A stretch of DNA of 64,000 bases from Hymenopus coronatus (GCA_030762935.1 CM060884.1:75962696-76026695), one strand, 5' to 3'. Shown: positions 22,721-34,044, numbered from the stretch's first letter. A program made the numbers and translations. Notes: generated from the sequence alone by a model not told the origin.

Positions 22721-23289
22721 ACTCAATGTGACAATATTAAGGCCACAAATTAAAAGGTTTTTAATTTGTAATTTTATTTTAACTTGAAATTTATTTGGCT
22801 AAATAGCTTTAAAACACACATTTAACTGTTAACTCTGTGTGTTTTAATTTGTGTGTGAATTGTTTTACTATTTGGAAGACGTGTTCATTCTAATGCAAAA
22901 AGGTTTAAGTAAAGGAGTTTGTTGGCTGGAGACGTGACCAACAGTCGCAACAATGATAGAAAGAGATGGAAACAGTTATACGTGTGTGCATTGCTAAAAC
23001 TTACATATGTTACGGGGTCTTGGAATGAACGCATGGCAACAGAAATATTTCTGTTTATAATTGCTATAAAGAAAAAGGAAAAGCGATTTGGCTTAGCAAC
23101 AAAACATGAAGGAATAAAAATGTTGTACTCTTGTGATAAATAACAATAAATTCCAACAATAATAACAATATTTATTTATGTTAGTTGAAACTAAAATACA
23201 GAACGCGTCTCGTTTACCACAAACCTGAGAAGAGAGAGGCAAAAGTACAAAATTAAGAAAATTGAATACACACGAACCAACTTTTCGTT
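22721..23289. other. No gene seen
   Basis: Includes the ORF 22919-23143 (74 codons, lysine-rich), which I do not recognise and consider chance. Confidence 0.4.
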
Positions 23290-23470
23290 GCAACACACGC
23301 AGACAGACACTCATACACACACGGAGATTTTTCTAAAAAAAATACTTTTTTCGCATTCAGAGCGTCCCAAAATATTTATATTCGGTGAAATTTCGGTATC
23401 GAATTTTTGGGTGGCATACACTACCTTCTCTATGCACTGTGTACATTATACGTGTAGAAAAAGTAAAAGG
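23290..23470 (+). repeat. Rep-A 3' end fragment
   Basis: Runs from the CACACGCAGACAGAC tract through the right TIR to ACGTGTAGAAAAAGTAAAA. A short reversed start piece (GCATGTGAATGGAACACATG) follows at 23480-23500. Confidence 0.7.
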
Positions 23471-23503
23471 CACAGAATAGCATGTGAATGGAACACATGA
23501 GAG

Positions 23504-24138
23504 GTTTCTGTATAAAGTTGTAGTCAGTGGAAGAAATAACGGATTGTTTGTTAGTGAATAAAACTCAGTTCTTGTCACAGAATGTTAGTGAAAGTTGTTA
23601 GCTGATAACTTTTTAAATACCAAAGAAGTTATTTTGAAGCAAAGTAAATTAAAAGTTAGTTCAGTTTAGAAGATTGAATAGCGAAAGTGATATGAATGCA
23701 ACGCTTAGAGATTTTTGTCACATTTGTTTAAAAGGTATAACTGTTTTATATTTCGGATGCAATCCAAACTGAAACACGGATATTGGCCATGAAAGAACAT
23801 GTCAACATCTGAATACATTACAGGGAAGAGAATCATAACAATATTGACATTTACATAAACTGCAGTTTAAAAGCTATCTATCTAACTTCACGGGTCGCTG
23901 ATTCTCTATCGTCATTTTTAATGCGCAAATCGTGTAATGTATGTACAAATTAATTAACTTACATAAATCAAGTTAGCAGTAACGCCAAACGTCAATACAA
24001 ATGCAGTGGTCTAGGGCAGAGATCGGGGTCAGTTGCCCCAGATACATGACCTAGAAAATTGGCAACAGGCAGTTAGCAATCAATACCTTTTCTTTATTGG
24101 AGACATTAAACATATAAGTATAGTTTTAGTAAGGAGCA
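23504..24138. other. No gene seen
   Basis: One more reversed Rep-A start remnant near 23680-23716 (AGCGAAAGTGATATGAATGC). Otherwise unassigned. Confidence 0.4.
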
Positions 24139-24170
24139 TTACAAGGTGCGTTCAATAAGTTGCGACAGTA
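24139..24170 (+). repeat. Mariner-like terminal motif
   Basis: TACAAGGTGCGTTCAATAAG begins with TA and resembles mariner terminal repeats, which commonly read as ...TTCAATAAGT. No internal mariner sequence follows. Confidence 0.35.
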
Positions 24171-24379
24171 TATTAGCCCGTCGTGTACTTTATTAGTTTA
24201 ATTGTTATTTTTGTATAGGTTTCACATCTACTTAGGGCGAGGAAGTTGCTATTATGCTCGCCAAGGTTGCTTAGACTAGTAACACAGTTGTCCTTGTGGA
24301 GCAACATTTTTAGCGCATTAGACACATAAGTAACAGGGTAATTTTTAGAGAAAGGTTTGTCTCCTAAAGCTCGGAACTC

Positions 24380-24970
24380 CTCCATTATAAAGTGCGGTCG
24401 CTTGAGTTCAATACAGAGAACTTACAAAAGTAATCACGTGACAAGGTCATTTTCGCACTGCTTTTCAGCCAATCAGGAATGAGTTCAATATTGGAGATTT
24501 TAGGCGATGCGCTTACAAGCAATTTGGTTTTTGCTTATTCTTCATGTGAGGCGCGTGATGCTGAACGCAGTACGCACGTGAGTGAGGGCCAAGTACGGGA
24601 TTTTATTACGCGAGGTGTTGAAGTTATGGCGTAATGTGCAAGTACGCAGAAGTATCCATGACCGTCTTAGCAACCAGCTAGTTATTGATATCTTACGTCT
24701 TCAAGATCTGCTGTGTGGGGAGTCGCTGGTAGGACTAGTGCCTCAATAAGCAACAATTCAGAGGAACCTAAAGTGAAGTACTTCTATTGCTAAGTCTACC
24801 CCAGTCATTCTATCAGTGAGAGCCAAACTCGTGTTATACAGGAACGAGCAAAGCCGGCGCACCAAAGGACCTTTCAGAGGTTTGTGTTTATAGAGTATTA
24901 CATCGGTGCTAATCGAGACCGACTCACAACGGACAGCGACAAAGTACTTAAAAAAGTTTGTATTTAATAA
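24380..24970 (+). repeat. Inverted-repeat arm 2, promoter-like, with protein-like relic
   Basis: Partner of 19201-19860 in opposite orientation. It keeps TCCATTATAAAGTGCGGTC, CACGTG (24435), CCAATCAGGAAT (24469) and a frame reading RLQDLLCGESLVGLVPQ at about 24697-24747, followed by a stop. Downstream matches continue to CCGACTC near 24930. Divergence between arms is high, so the pair is old. Confidence 0.55.
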
Positions 24971-25019
24971 CCGTCACCTCTTACTAGATGACAGTTGAAG
25001 TTTCAGCTATATCTAACAC

Positions 25020-25672
25020 GTGGTTTCGTTGACATAAGTGAATTAATCAACAGTCCTGTGCTTCTTTAGAAATATGAAAAAAGATTTTCGTGCGGTGATT
25101 AAACACTTATATGTTAAAGGCTCAACATCAAAAGAGATAAAATCCGAGTTGGTTGAAGTTTATGGCACATCTGCTCCAGCATTTGCAACAATTTACAATT
25201 GGATAAATAAGGATCTTCGTACTTAACGACGTTTGCGGAGAGCATTCAAAACAAATGAAGAGGAATGCTGACTTCAGAAATTGTGTTGATCCATGACAAC
25301 GCTCGTCCACACATTGCTGGCACAACCCATTGGCTCCTTGAACAATTTCAAAGGGACATTTTCAATCATCCGCCGTACAGCCTTGACCTGGCACCAGCAA
25401 CTTTCACCTTTTCCCTGAACTGAAGACGTGGCTAGGAGGGCAGCACTTTCAAACCAACCAAGATCTTCAAAACAACGTCAATGCTCATTTGAAATCATTG
25501 ACGGCAACATTTTTTGAAGCGGGTATTGCAAAGCTTGTGTACAGGTACGATAAATGTCTCAATCTTTTCGGTGATTATGTTGAAAAGTAACCATAAGTGC
25601 ACAAAACTTTTAGTAATAAAGTAATTGTTTTCTAGGAACTTGTCTTTTATTTATAGCCTATCGGAGGATAAA
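25020..25672 (+). mobile_element. Mariner C copy with internal deletion
   Basis: The ATG at 25074 opens MKKDFRAVIKHLYVKGSTSK, an N-terminal helix-turn-helix like other mariners. After NWINK an internal deletion joins a later part holding the second Asp motif (VLIHDNARPH), a damaged third motif (the SLDLAPA stretch lacks the SD) and the C-terminus near 25590. The outer end GGTCCTCGTA is at about 25660-25672. It cannot encode a working transposase. Confidence 0.8.
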
Positions 25673-25920
25673 AAAGAAGGTCCTCGTATGTAACACATCA
25701 GATTATTCTGCTATGAATTAAGATGATTCGTGTGCGGACGCTTTAGTGGCCCATGATGGCGACCACTCGGCCTGCAGCACGAGAAGTATAGCTCCCCTGA
25801 GAAGCTCCCAATTTACGCAAGAGAAAGTGCCGAGGAGGCTTAGAGATTGCACGTCTGCCCTCTCAAGTAAATCAATTACTGGACATATCGTATTCTCCTT
25901 AAAGTAACGTCAGTATGTGT
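25673..25920. other. No gene seen
   Basis: GTAACACATCAGATTATTCTG at 25680 resembles a reversed Rep-A start. The rest is unassigned. Confidence 0.35.
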
Positions 25921-26085
25921 GCAGTGGCGGAGTGGTTAGACCACTCGTGGTCCTAGCTACCGTACGCCGGATTGGCGGTGGACAAAGTTGCGCAGTTTCC
26001 CGCACCATTGCATTACATGATTCATGCCTGTGAGTGTCCGCCTGCGTTGCCATAGGTAGTAAAAGTGGACGTTAAACACTATTCA
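25921..26085 (+). mobile_element. SINE-C copy
   Basis: Head CAGTGGCGGAGTGGTTAGAC fits an A-box (TGGCGGAGTGGTTAGA); the B-box is decayed. The tail GTAGTAAAAGTGGACGTTAA followed by ACACTAT is shared with 57723-57920. It joins a Rep-A start at 26087. Confidence 0.65.
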
Positions 26086-26086
26086 A

Positions 26087-26260
26087 AAAATCTTTTGTGT
26101 TTCATTCACATGACTTTCTCTACATCTCTGCAACACATTATTGTTAAAAAGCTTAATATTAACTTCATTTTATTTACTTCATTCTAATCAAGAAAAACAT
26201 TAACAGAAATTGTCTTATTACATGCTTCCTTGTAAGTAGACGGGAAACAAGGGAGTACAC
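26087..26260 (+). repeat. Rep-A 5' fragment
   Basis: Start motif to the AAGGGAGTAC block. Directly followed by a reverse copy. Confidence 0.68.
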
Positions 26261-26575
26261 AAAAATTGTAGAGCTGCTTAAAACAGACAATTTATGTCGT
26301 ATACATTTTTTCGTGGACTTGGCCGTTTTCGAGATATTCCTTGTTATTGGTTTCAGTTTCAAGATACCTTAATTTTTCTCATTCGGGAGCTTGTATACTC
26401 CTGTCCACGCAAAGAAACGGATTTCAAAACATTTGACTATCGCTTTAGTCTACTACATTCACTTATTTTGTTTCTACTCACAAGGAACTAAGTAATAAGG
26501 TTGTTTCTGCTAATGTTTATCTCGATTAGCATGAAGTGCATTGAAGTATAAGCTTGTTAACAATTTTTGATGCTG
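26261..26575 (-). repeat. Rep-A reverse fragment
   Basis: From the TGTAGAGCTGCTTAAAAC block to AAGCTTGTTAACAATTTTTG. With the preceding fragment it forms a short inverted pair. Confidence 0.65.
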
Positions 26576-26835
26576 TTTATGAATTAATGGCCTCCTGCAG
26601 GACTCGTGAAATGAGTGGAAAAATCACCCGACGACTCGTTAGTGGCAGAAGCTGGTAATAAACACGCAGACACGTTACCTTTAGAGACAGATGTAATTGT
26701 TATGAGAGTTTATAATTCGGACTCCCACTTTAACAGCTGTTTATACTCGCACATGACCAGCTGAGCTTTTAAAACCATTACATGAAACCGAATATCTAAG
26801 ATAGAAATAGGGACACAAATTTGAAGCTATACAGT

Positions 26836-27917
26836 CATTTTACTTTCTCTACACGCACTAAGTCCGTAGTGTATACAGAAGGTATTGTACTGCACCCAAA
26901 AATTCGATACGAGATTTCACCGGAAATATTTGCTTTGACACTCCCTGAATCCAAAAAAAAAAAAAAAAAAATGTTTACAAAAATGTCCGTGTGTGTATGT
27001 CTTGTCCGTTTGTTTGTCTGTCTGCCACTGTATGTTTGTCTCTGTGGGCAGCATAGCTAAAAATACAAAAGTCCGTTAAATACCAAATTTCATATTTAGG
27101 TTCCGTATCTTCCAAAGACGCGACCCCAGGATTTTCGAGAAAATCCTCCCACCCCCAGCTACCTTTTCACGCAAAACATTTGTTTTCTCCAAACTGTCTC
27201 TAACGATGTTGATCAAAATATTTTACATGTAAGATATTTACATGGCAAATAAAATACACACATTGCATTTTCTGGGAATAGGCTCTTACTTTTGTATAAC
27301 ATTTGAATAACTGGTAGGCCGTAATAGATAGAAAAAACTTGACGCTCAAAAGATTTAGATATCGTTAAAACACACAGTTTATATCATATTCATTTTTTCG
27401 TGGACTTGACCGTCTTCGAGATATTCGCTGTTATTTGCTAAACTTTTCTCATCGGGGTGCTTGTCAACTCCTGGTGGAGGACGATGGATTCTTTTTGGCA
27501 GTAAAACTCCTTAGCATGGCTTCCTTCGGAAAGGAAGTAAATCCGTGGTTCCGTGTCGATTTACGACACGTAATAGAACCTCAAGTATGATAAAGAGGCC
27601 TCTGAGCAAAATTATTGGTCTTTCATGCCCAGTATAGAATGGGACGCTGAGAAGCACAGCAATTAAAGAGCGTCCATAAATAAAACTCAAGTGACTTCCT
27701 GGCCACGCAAACAAACTGATTTCAATCCTAAAGCAACCACATTTTAAAACATGTGACAATCGCCTTAGCCTAGTGTATTCCCTTATTTCCCTTCTGAAGT
27801 AAGTAATAAGACAGTTTCTTCTAATGTTCATCTTTACTAGGATGAAGCAGATAGAAGAATAAGCTTATTGACAATAATTTGTTAGAAAGATGTAAAGAAA
27901 GTCATGTAGGTGCAACA
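26836..27917 (-). mobile_element. Rep-A, reverse, split by SINE-D
   Basis: Opens TACTTTCTCTACACGCACTA, includes an 18-A tract near 26953, and breaks at AACTCCTGG (27473). It resumes near 27691 with CTTCCTGGCCACGCAAACAA and ends at about 27917. The repeated (A)CTCCTGG / CTTCCTGG suggests a target-site duplication around the SINE. Confidence 0.75.
27474..27690 (+). mobile_element. SINE-D, 5'-truncated
   Basis: Starts just after where the B-box would be (GGAGGACGATGG) and continues through CATGGCTTCCTTCGGAA, GTATAGAATGGGACG and the tail TTAAAGAGCGTCCATAAAT. Full-length relatives are 52008-52269 and 55713-55993. It lacks the tRNA head. Confidence 0.75.
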
Positions 27918-28320
27918 CTTTCTCTGCACGTACTATGTACACAGAAGGTATTGTATTGAACCCAAAACACACCGGCATATATGTTTCGGGACCTTCTGAA
28001 TTAAAAAAAAAAAGACATTTTTGGAAAAACGTCCCTCTGTGTGTGTGCGTATGTGTCTGTGGGCAGCATAGTTTGATATCTTCCAAGGATGCAACACGAA
28101 GCTTTTCTGGAAAATTGCCACACCCCCAACTACCCTTTACATGGAAAAAATGTTAAACATTTTTATTCTCTGAAAAATGACTCTATCGATTTTGATTAAA
28201 ATGTCGTACATTAAAGATATTTATCCGACAATTGAAAAGTATGTCTTAGATTTTCTGGGAATAGCCTCTGAAAACTACTTTATATTGGATGAATTTTACG
28301 GGATTTTGCATAGCTGCTTA
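27918..28320 (-). mobile_element. Rep-A, reverse, truncated
   Basis: Begins with a shortened terminal hairpin TTTCTCTGCACGTACTATGT and runs to ATTTTGCATAGCTGC. It meets a forward copy in a head-to-head junction at 28317-28325. Confidence 0.72.
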
Positions 28321-28745
28321 CGGTTTAGCAGTTATGCAAAATTCCGAAAAATTCATCCAGAATAAACTAGAATTCAGAGGCTATTCCCAGAAAACTCAAG
28401 ATATGGATTTTATTTTCCAGGTAAATATCTTTAATGTACAATATTTTAATCAAAATCGTTTGAACCATTTTTTTAGAAAATAAAAATGTTTTAAAAAAGT
28501 TCCATGTAAAGGGTAGTTTGGTGTGGGGGAATTTTTCCTAAAATCTTCGTGTCGCATCCTTGGAAGATATCAAACTTAAATAACAAGTTTCGTATTTTAC
28601 TGACTCTTAGTTTTCTGAAAATGCTTCTTTTTGGATACAGGAGACCCTAAAACATATATTTCCGGCGAAATTTCGGTATCGAATTTTTGGGTACAATACT
28701 ATACCTTCTCTATACATTATGTACCTAGCATGTGTAGAGTAAGTA
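28318..28745 (+). mobile_element. Rep-A, forward, 5' truncated
   Basis: Begins at TTACGGTTTAGCAGTTATGC. Runs to the right TIR and GTGTAGAGTAAGTACAG. The GT/AC block is deleted. Confidence 0.72.
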
Positions 28746-29148
28746 CAGAAATGCAGAAGAAGTTATTATTAATGAGTAGGAGACGTGATTATAAGCTATT
28801 TAAGGACAAAGTTTGTGCATTAAGACGGATGGGTAGGTTGCTAGAGACAGAAGACGGTCGCTTATCTGCACACCACGCATGGCTGCACATTCGCCCCAAA
28901 TTTCAAGGCGTAAACTAACATTGTTTCAGAATTTCTGTAAGATTTCAATATCTGCTTCAGTTGCCGCTGGCAGAGACAGAGTCTTGGTGAAGTTTGTGTG
29001 ACTCGGAAGTCCTCCTTTCGCACTCCTCTAGGGAGAGACTGGTGTTATATGTGTCAGACCAAGTTCCGACAGCAAGAGTAAACATGTCACTCCGTGTGGC
29101 CATGACTGCAACTTGTATACATTCTTACTGCCTCACAAAATCCAAATA
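28746..29148. other. Unassigned; one open frame
   Basis: A frame running from Rep-A into unique sequence reads MSRRRDYKLFKDKVCALRRM and ends at 28918. It has a basic, helical look, but I recognise no family and see no splice-supported gene. Confidence 0.3.
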
Positions 29149-29210
29149 TACCAGGGTTGTCTGATATGTCCTGGGCCTCTCATTGAAAACAGCATTTAAG
29201 TGTTTTACTT

Positions 29211-30356
29211 TATTTCTCAACATAATCTCCAGAAACACTAATACATTTGTCATATCATGTTCTAATTTAATTAAACCACTTCTGTAGTGCGAATTATCTA
29301 GGTCCTCAAAATAGCTGTTTACCTCATCAATGACCTCCTCGTTGCTGTGAAATCTTCGTCCTCCAAAAACCTTTTTGAGGTTTGGGAACAGATGGTAGTC
29401 ACTGGGTGCTAGATCTGAGAATATGGCGGATGTTCAAGCAATTCCAATTTTAATTCGCACACTTTCCCATTGCAATGACTGAACGATGAGCCGGAGCATT
29501 GTCGTGATGAAACAAGATCTGGCGAATAGGGTGGATGTTCAGCAATTCCAATTTTAATTCGCACATTTTTCCCATTGCAATGACTGAACGATGGGCCCGA
29601 GCATTGTCGTGATGTAACAATTTTTTTTTTGCCAAATGATGTCTTTTTCTTTTCAGCGCATCACTCAAACGTTGCAGTAAGCTCGCGTAGCAGTGACCAG
29701 TGATACTTTTACCCTTTTCCAAGTAATCAATAAAAACAATTCCCTGTGCATCTTAGAAAACACTCACCATAACCTTGTTAGCTGACAGAGTTGACTTTGC
29801 TTTTTTGGAGTTGGTTCATCTGGCGCAATCCACTGTTTCGACTGTGATTTACTTTCTTGAGTGCAGTGATGTATCCAAGTTTCATCCATGGTAATAAACC
29901 GTCTCAAAAATTGATTGGGATTTTTATGGTAGAGCTCAACATTCCTAACAGAAACAGTTTTTCTTTGCAACTTTTGATCAAGTATCAACTAACATGACAT
30001 CTATCTTCCACAGACCTTGCGAAAGCCCAAAACATTACTTAAAATATTACCCACCGTTCTTTTGATATGTGTACAGCCTCTGCTATCTCAAACAACTTTA
30101 ATCTGCGGTCTTCCAGTACTAAATGATGAATCTTTTCAATGATCTTTGGAGTTGTCACTTCTACAGGGCGTCCAAAGCGAGGCTCATCAGTAGTGCTCGT
30201 ACGTCCCATTTTAAACTCTGCAACCCACCTTTTAATCATTGAATATGAAGGGACAGAGTCTTTCAATGTACTGTCCATTTCCTCCTTAATTTCTTTGGGT
30301 GTTAGGTCTTTCAAACGGAAGTATTTAATCACTGCTCGTTTTTCCAAATCCTCCAT
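29211..30356 (-). pseudogene. Mariner A transposase pseudogene
   Basis: Starts at the ATG at 30356 (MEDLEKRAVIKYFRLKDLTP). Open pieces are 30356-30039, 29988-29764 and 29722-29450; the tail ends with a TAA at 29213-29211. The first motif ITMDETWIHH keeps its catalytic Asp, unlike copy 1. The second Asp motif (HHDNARAHRS) appears twice because of a local duplication. Frame breaks lie near 30039, 29760 and within the duplicated area. Confidence 0.88.
29411..29620. repeat. 105-bp tandem duplication within the transposase
   Basis: Units 29411-29515 and 29516-29620 both run from (A)GATCTG(A/G)GAATA through TTCCAATTTTAATTCGCACA to GTCGTGATG(A/T)AACAA. The duplicated piece encodes the second catalytic Asp motif. 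Confidence 0.88.
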
Positions 30357-30500
30357 TTTCGTGAAAACTCTAAAGTTGTCTTGTTTAAAATCCTATCTTT
30401 TGAAAACTAAACAAGCTATTGACCTATAACTATGGATACAAGCTAGTCTAGAGTTAAATTTTACGATGCTAGCGTCTAACTGGCCTAGTGGCGCCATATC

Positions 30501-31183
30501 TGTGTGTGTGTGCGTGCGTGTGGCATAGCTCAGAAACGAAAACTCATTCATCTTCCAAGGATGCGAAACGAAGATTTTCAAGAAAATCCCCCACCCACAA
30601 CTACCCTTTACATGGAACTTTTTTCGAAAATTTTGATTTTCTCAAAAATGGCTCTAACGATTTGATTAAAATATCCTATATTAAAGATATTTACCTGACA
30701 AATAAAATGTATTTCTTGAATTTTCTGGAAATAGCCTCCAAAGATACTTTATTCTGGTTGAATTTACGGAAATTTCCATAACTGCTAAACCGTAAGAGAT
30801 GGACAAAAATTTACCGCACAAAAATTAGAGAACATTAAAACGCACAATTTATGTTATATACATGTTTATTATTTCGTGGAGTTGATCCTTTTTTAGATAT
30901 TCCTTAATTTGGGTTCAACTTTCTGAAACTTATTCATTTCTCATACAGGATTTTGTCAACTGCTGACCATACAAACAAAGGAACATCAGTCACATAGCAA
31001 CCAGCTTTTGACTATCACTTTAACCTATGGTACTCCCTTATTTCCCTTCTACTTACAAGAAAGCAAGCAATAAGATATTATATTGCTAATTTTTCTCGAT
31101 TAGCATGAAGTAAATACAAGCATTGGCTTTTTAACAATAATTTTTGCAGAGATGAAAAGAAAGTCATGTGAATGGAACACATT
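30501..31183 (-). mobile_element. Rep-A, reverse, outer end replaced by mariner A
   Basis: Begins at the GT tract and GGCATAGCTCAGAAACG and proceeds to the reversed start motif CATGTGAATGGAACACATTC. The terminal hairpin is missing where the mariner begins. Confidence 0.78.
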
Positions 31184-31467
31184 CTTGTTTTGATGTTAGG
31201 AAAGTAAGGCAGAGAAAGTGTTGGAGCGTTTTCGAATATAATCAGGCGGTAAGAGACGTGAGTAATACAGCAAATATGATATTGCTGAGTGTGTTTTGGT
31301 GAAAGCATCAACAATTGGATCGCATGAACAAACAAAAGCTAAGTGGCGCCCCGGAAGTAAACACGGCGTGCAGCAATGCTAGCTAACTAGAAGGAATAAT
31401 TAGAGAAACATTTCAATTCTAACAACCTCCTTATATTCTGTTTCGCGTTAGTCAAAGTCAACAGCAC
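31184..31467. other. No gene seen
   Basis: Unassigned spacer. The 85-codon minus-strand frame here extends into Rep-A and is not gene-like. Confidence 0.4.
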
Positions 31468-32292
31468 AAAACATCTGCTTTTCTCCACATCTCTGTAACA
31501 CATTATTGTTAAAAAGCTTATTCTTCCATCTACTAATCGAGATAAACGTAAGTAGAAGGCAAATAATAGAATAAACTAGGCTAAAACAATACTTAATGTT
31601 TCTTAAAAGCTTTTGCCATGTGGATAAAATCCCTTTCTTTGCATTGCCAGGAGTTGACAAATTCTCGTATGTGAAACGTTTTAAGTAAAACTAAAACAAA
31701 TAACAAGGAATTACTCAACAGTAGTCAACTCCACAAAAAAAAACTGTATATGACATAAATTGTGTGTTTTAACGAGATCTACATATTTTGTGTAGTAAGT
31801 TTTTGTCTATCGCTTACGGTTTTGAAGTTATGCAAAATTCCGTAGAATTCATCCAGAATAAAGTAGTCTTCAGAGGCTATTCCCAGAAAATTCAATATTT
31901 ACATTTTATTTGTCAGGTAAATATCTTTAATATTTGACATTTTAATCAAAAACGTTAGAGCCATTTTTGAGAAAATCAAAAATTTCGAAAAATGTTCTAT
32001 GTAAAGGGTTGTTGGGGTTGGGGGGATTTTTTTTGAAAATCTTCGTGTTGCATCCTTGGAAGATGCCAAACTTAAATACCAAGTTTGGTATTAAACGGTA
32101 TTTTCGTTTTTGAGCTATGCTGTCCACAGACACACACAGATACACACGCACATACACACGGACCTTTTTGTAAAAATGCTTTTTTTGGATTCAGGAAGAC
32201 CCAAAACATGTATTTCCGGTGAAATCTCGGTATCGAATTTTTGGGTGGAATACACTATACACTATGTACATAGTACGTGTAGAGAAAGTAAA
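31468..32292 (+). mobile_element. Rep-A, near full-length
   Basis: Start is decayed (CATCTGCTTTTCTCCACATC) but the remainder is well kept, including AATACCAAGTTTGGTATT, the AC tract and the right TIR to ACGTGTAGAGAAAGTAAAA. Confidence 0.8.
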
Positions 32293-32780
32293 AAAAGTAT
32301 AAGACAAACTTTGTGTTTCAACAAGATGAAGCATCTGGATGATAAATATACACAAAATGGAGCACAATTCTCAAAATTTCGATAACATGGGGCAAGAATG
32401 TAAAAATTGGTGCAGACATCAACGTTAGAATTCTTGAAAATCCCTGGTATTCATTACTCTCATTCGTTCCTCTAAGGATAGTAAGCATTAAGGATATGGT
32501 TTGAGTCCAAGTGGGAAATGCTCCATTCGTTCTTCAGTCATACTGTAGGTAAGTCAGTAGAGGAACAGTAAAACCACGAGAGAAAGCTTGTGATTCTCCC
32601 ACTACTCCCATGTAGATGGACTTGCCTGGTCTTCCTCCCGGTGACGCGTCACATGATTCATCAATCAATTTGTAAAAGCCTGTCTATATACCACAAAATC
32701 TAATTCACTATTACACTATGCTCTAGCTATTTATTTGCTTCCCTTTTCAACATATGCATCGCTTTTTTTCTTTCTTCTTA
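32293..32780. other. No gene seen
   Basis: Unassigned spacer without repeat landmarks. Confidence 0.4.
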
Positions 32781-33748
32781 GTACAGAGTATAGAGAAAAT
32801 ATTGCACACCACCCAAAAATTTCATACCGAGATTTCACCGGAAATACATGTTTTAGGGTCCCTTATATGCAAAAAGAATCTGATGTGTTCCATTCACATG
32901 ATTTTCTCTACATTTCTGCATCAAATTATTGTTAAAAAGCTTATTCTATTTACTTCATGCTACTCGAGAAAAAATTAGCAGAAATAGTCTTATTACTTGC
33001 TTCCTTGTAAGTAGAAGCAAAATAAGGGAGTAACATAGGATAAAGTGATAGTCAAAAGCTGGTTGCTATGTGGCTGAAGTTCCTTTGTTTTTATGGACAG
33101 GAGTCGACAAATTCCTGTATGAGAAAAGTATGTTTTTCAAACCTGAAACCAAAAACAAGGAATATCTAAAAAAACGATAAACTTCACGAAAAAAGTAAAT
33201 AAAGTAAATTGTGTGTTTCAACGCGCTCTACATTTTGTGTGTGTTAAGTTTATGTCTATCTCTTACGGTTTAGCAGTTATGCAAAATTCAGTAAAATTCA
33301 TACAGAACAAAGTAGTCTTCAGATGCTACTCCCAAAAATTCTAGATTACATATTATTTGTCAGATAAGTGTCTTTAATATAAGATGTTTTAATCAAAATC
33401 GTTAGAGCCATTTTTGAGAAAGTCAAAAATTTCGAAAAAAGTTCCAAGTAAAGGGTAGTTGGTGGGGGGGGGGGGTTCTTGAAGATCTTCGTGTCGCATC
33501 CTTGCAAGATAACTTAAATACCAGGTTTGGAATTTAACGGTATTTTCGTTTTTGAGCTATGCTGTCCACAGACACACGCACAGACAGATATAGAGACACA
33601 CGTACACGGACCTTTTTACAAAATTGATTTTTTTGGATACAGGAGGATTCATAACATGTATTTCCGGTGAAATCCTGGTATCAAATTTTTGGATACAATA
33701 CAATATCTTCTCTATACACTAGGTACATAGTACGTGTAGAGAAAGTAG
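32781..33748 (+). mobile_element. Rep-A, complete with two TIRs
   Basis: Left TIR 32781-32875 (GAGTATAGAGAAAATATTGC ... GGAAATACATGTTTTAGGGT), body from AATCTGATGTGTTCCATTCA to the T-tract, right TIR about 33633-33748 ending TACGTGTAGAGAAAGTAGAA. The TIRs are inverted copies over about 95 bp. The outermost hairpin half is eroded on the left. Confidence 0.8.
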
Positions 33749-33884
33749 AAATAAATTACCATTAATTTACCTAATAGTTGGCTATACTATGAATCCTGAG
33801 ACTTAAAGCACTTACAACATTGTAAGTCGCCATTATAATAAATAATTTCAGATCACCGGGAAACATGCGAGTCAGTTGAGAAAT

Positions 33885-33985
33885 TCAATGCTATGCCAGC
33901 AAGTTGGCATGGTAGCGCAACCGTCTAGAGACCTGGACATCCGTTGTTCAAGTCCTGGCTATGACATTGAGTTTCTCAGTCTGTC
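33885..33985 (+). mobile_element. SINE-E head
   Basis: TTGGCATGGTAGCGCAACCG (A-box-like) followed by GTTGTTCAAGTCCTGGC (B-box-like), then ATGACATTGAGTTTCTCAGT. Relatives at 51367 and, reversed, at 50790 share the segment after the B-box. Length beyond about 100 bp is uncertain. Confidence 0.6.
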
Positions 33986-34044
33986 TCTACCTATCTAACT
34001 CCTGTCCTACACATGAACTTGTGTGAAAAAACAATGAAACCAAG

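Larger units (their letters stand above)
29149..30500 (-). mobile_element. Mariner A copy 2
   Basis: The 3' end starts after TA at 29149-29150 with CCAGGGTTGTCTGATATGTC, and the 5' leader reaches GGCGCCATATC near 30500. This is the most complete mariner A in the window. The 5' side touches the GT tract of a reverse Rep-A copy. Confidence 0.85.

Noticed and set aside
30139..30429. 96-codon plus-strand ORF
   Set aside because: It is an antisense shadow of mariner A copy 2; the same shadow occurs opposite copy 4 at 50253-49891.
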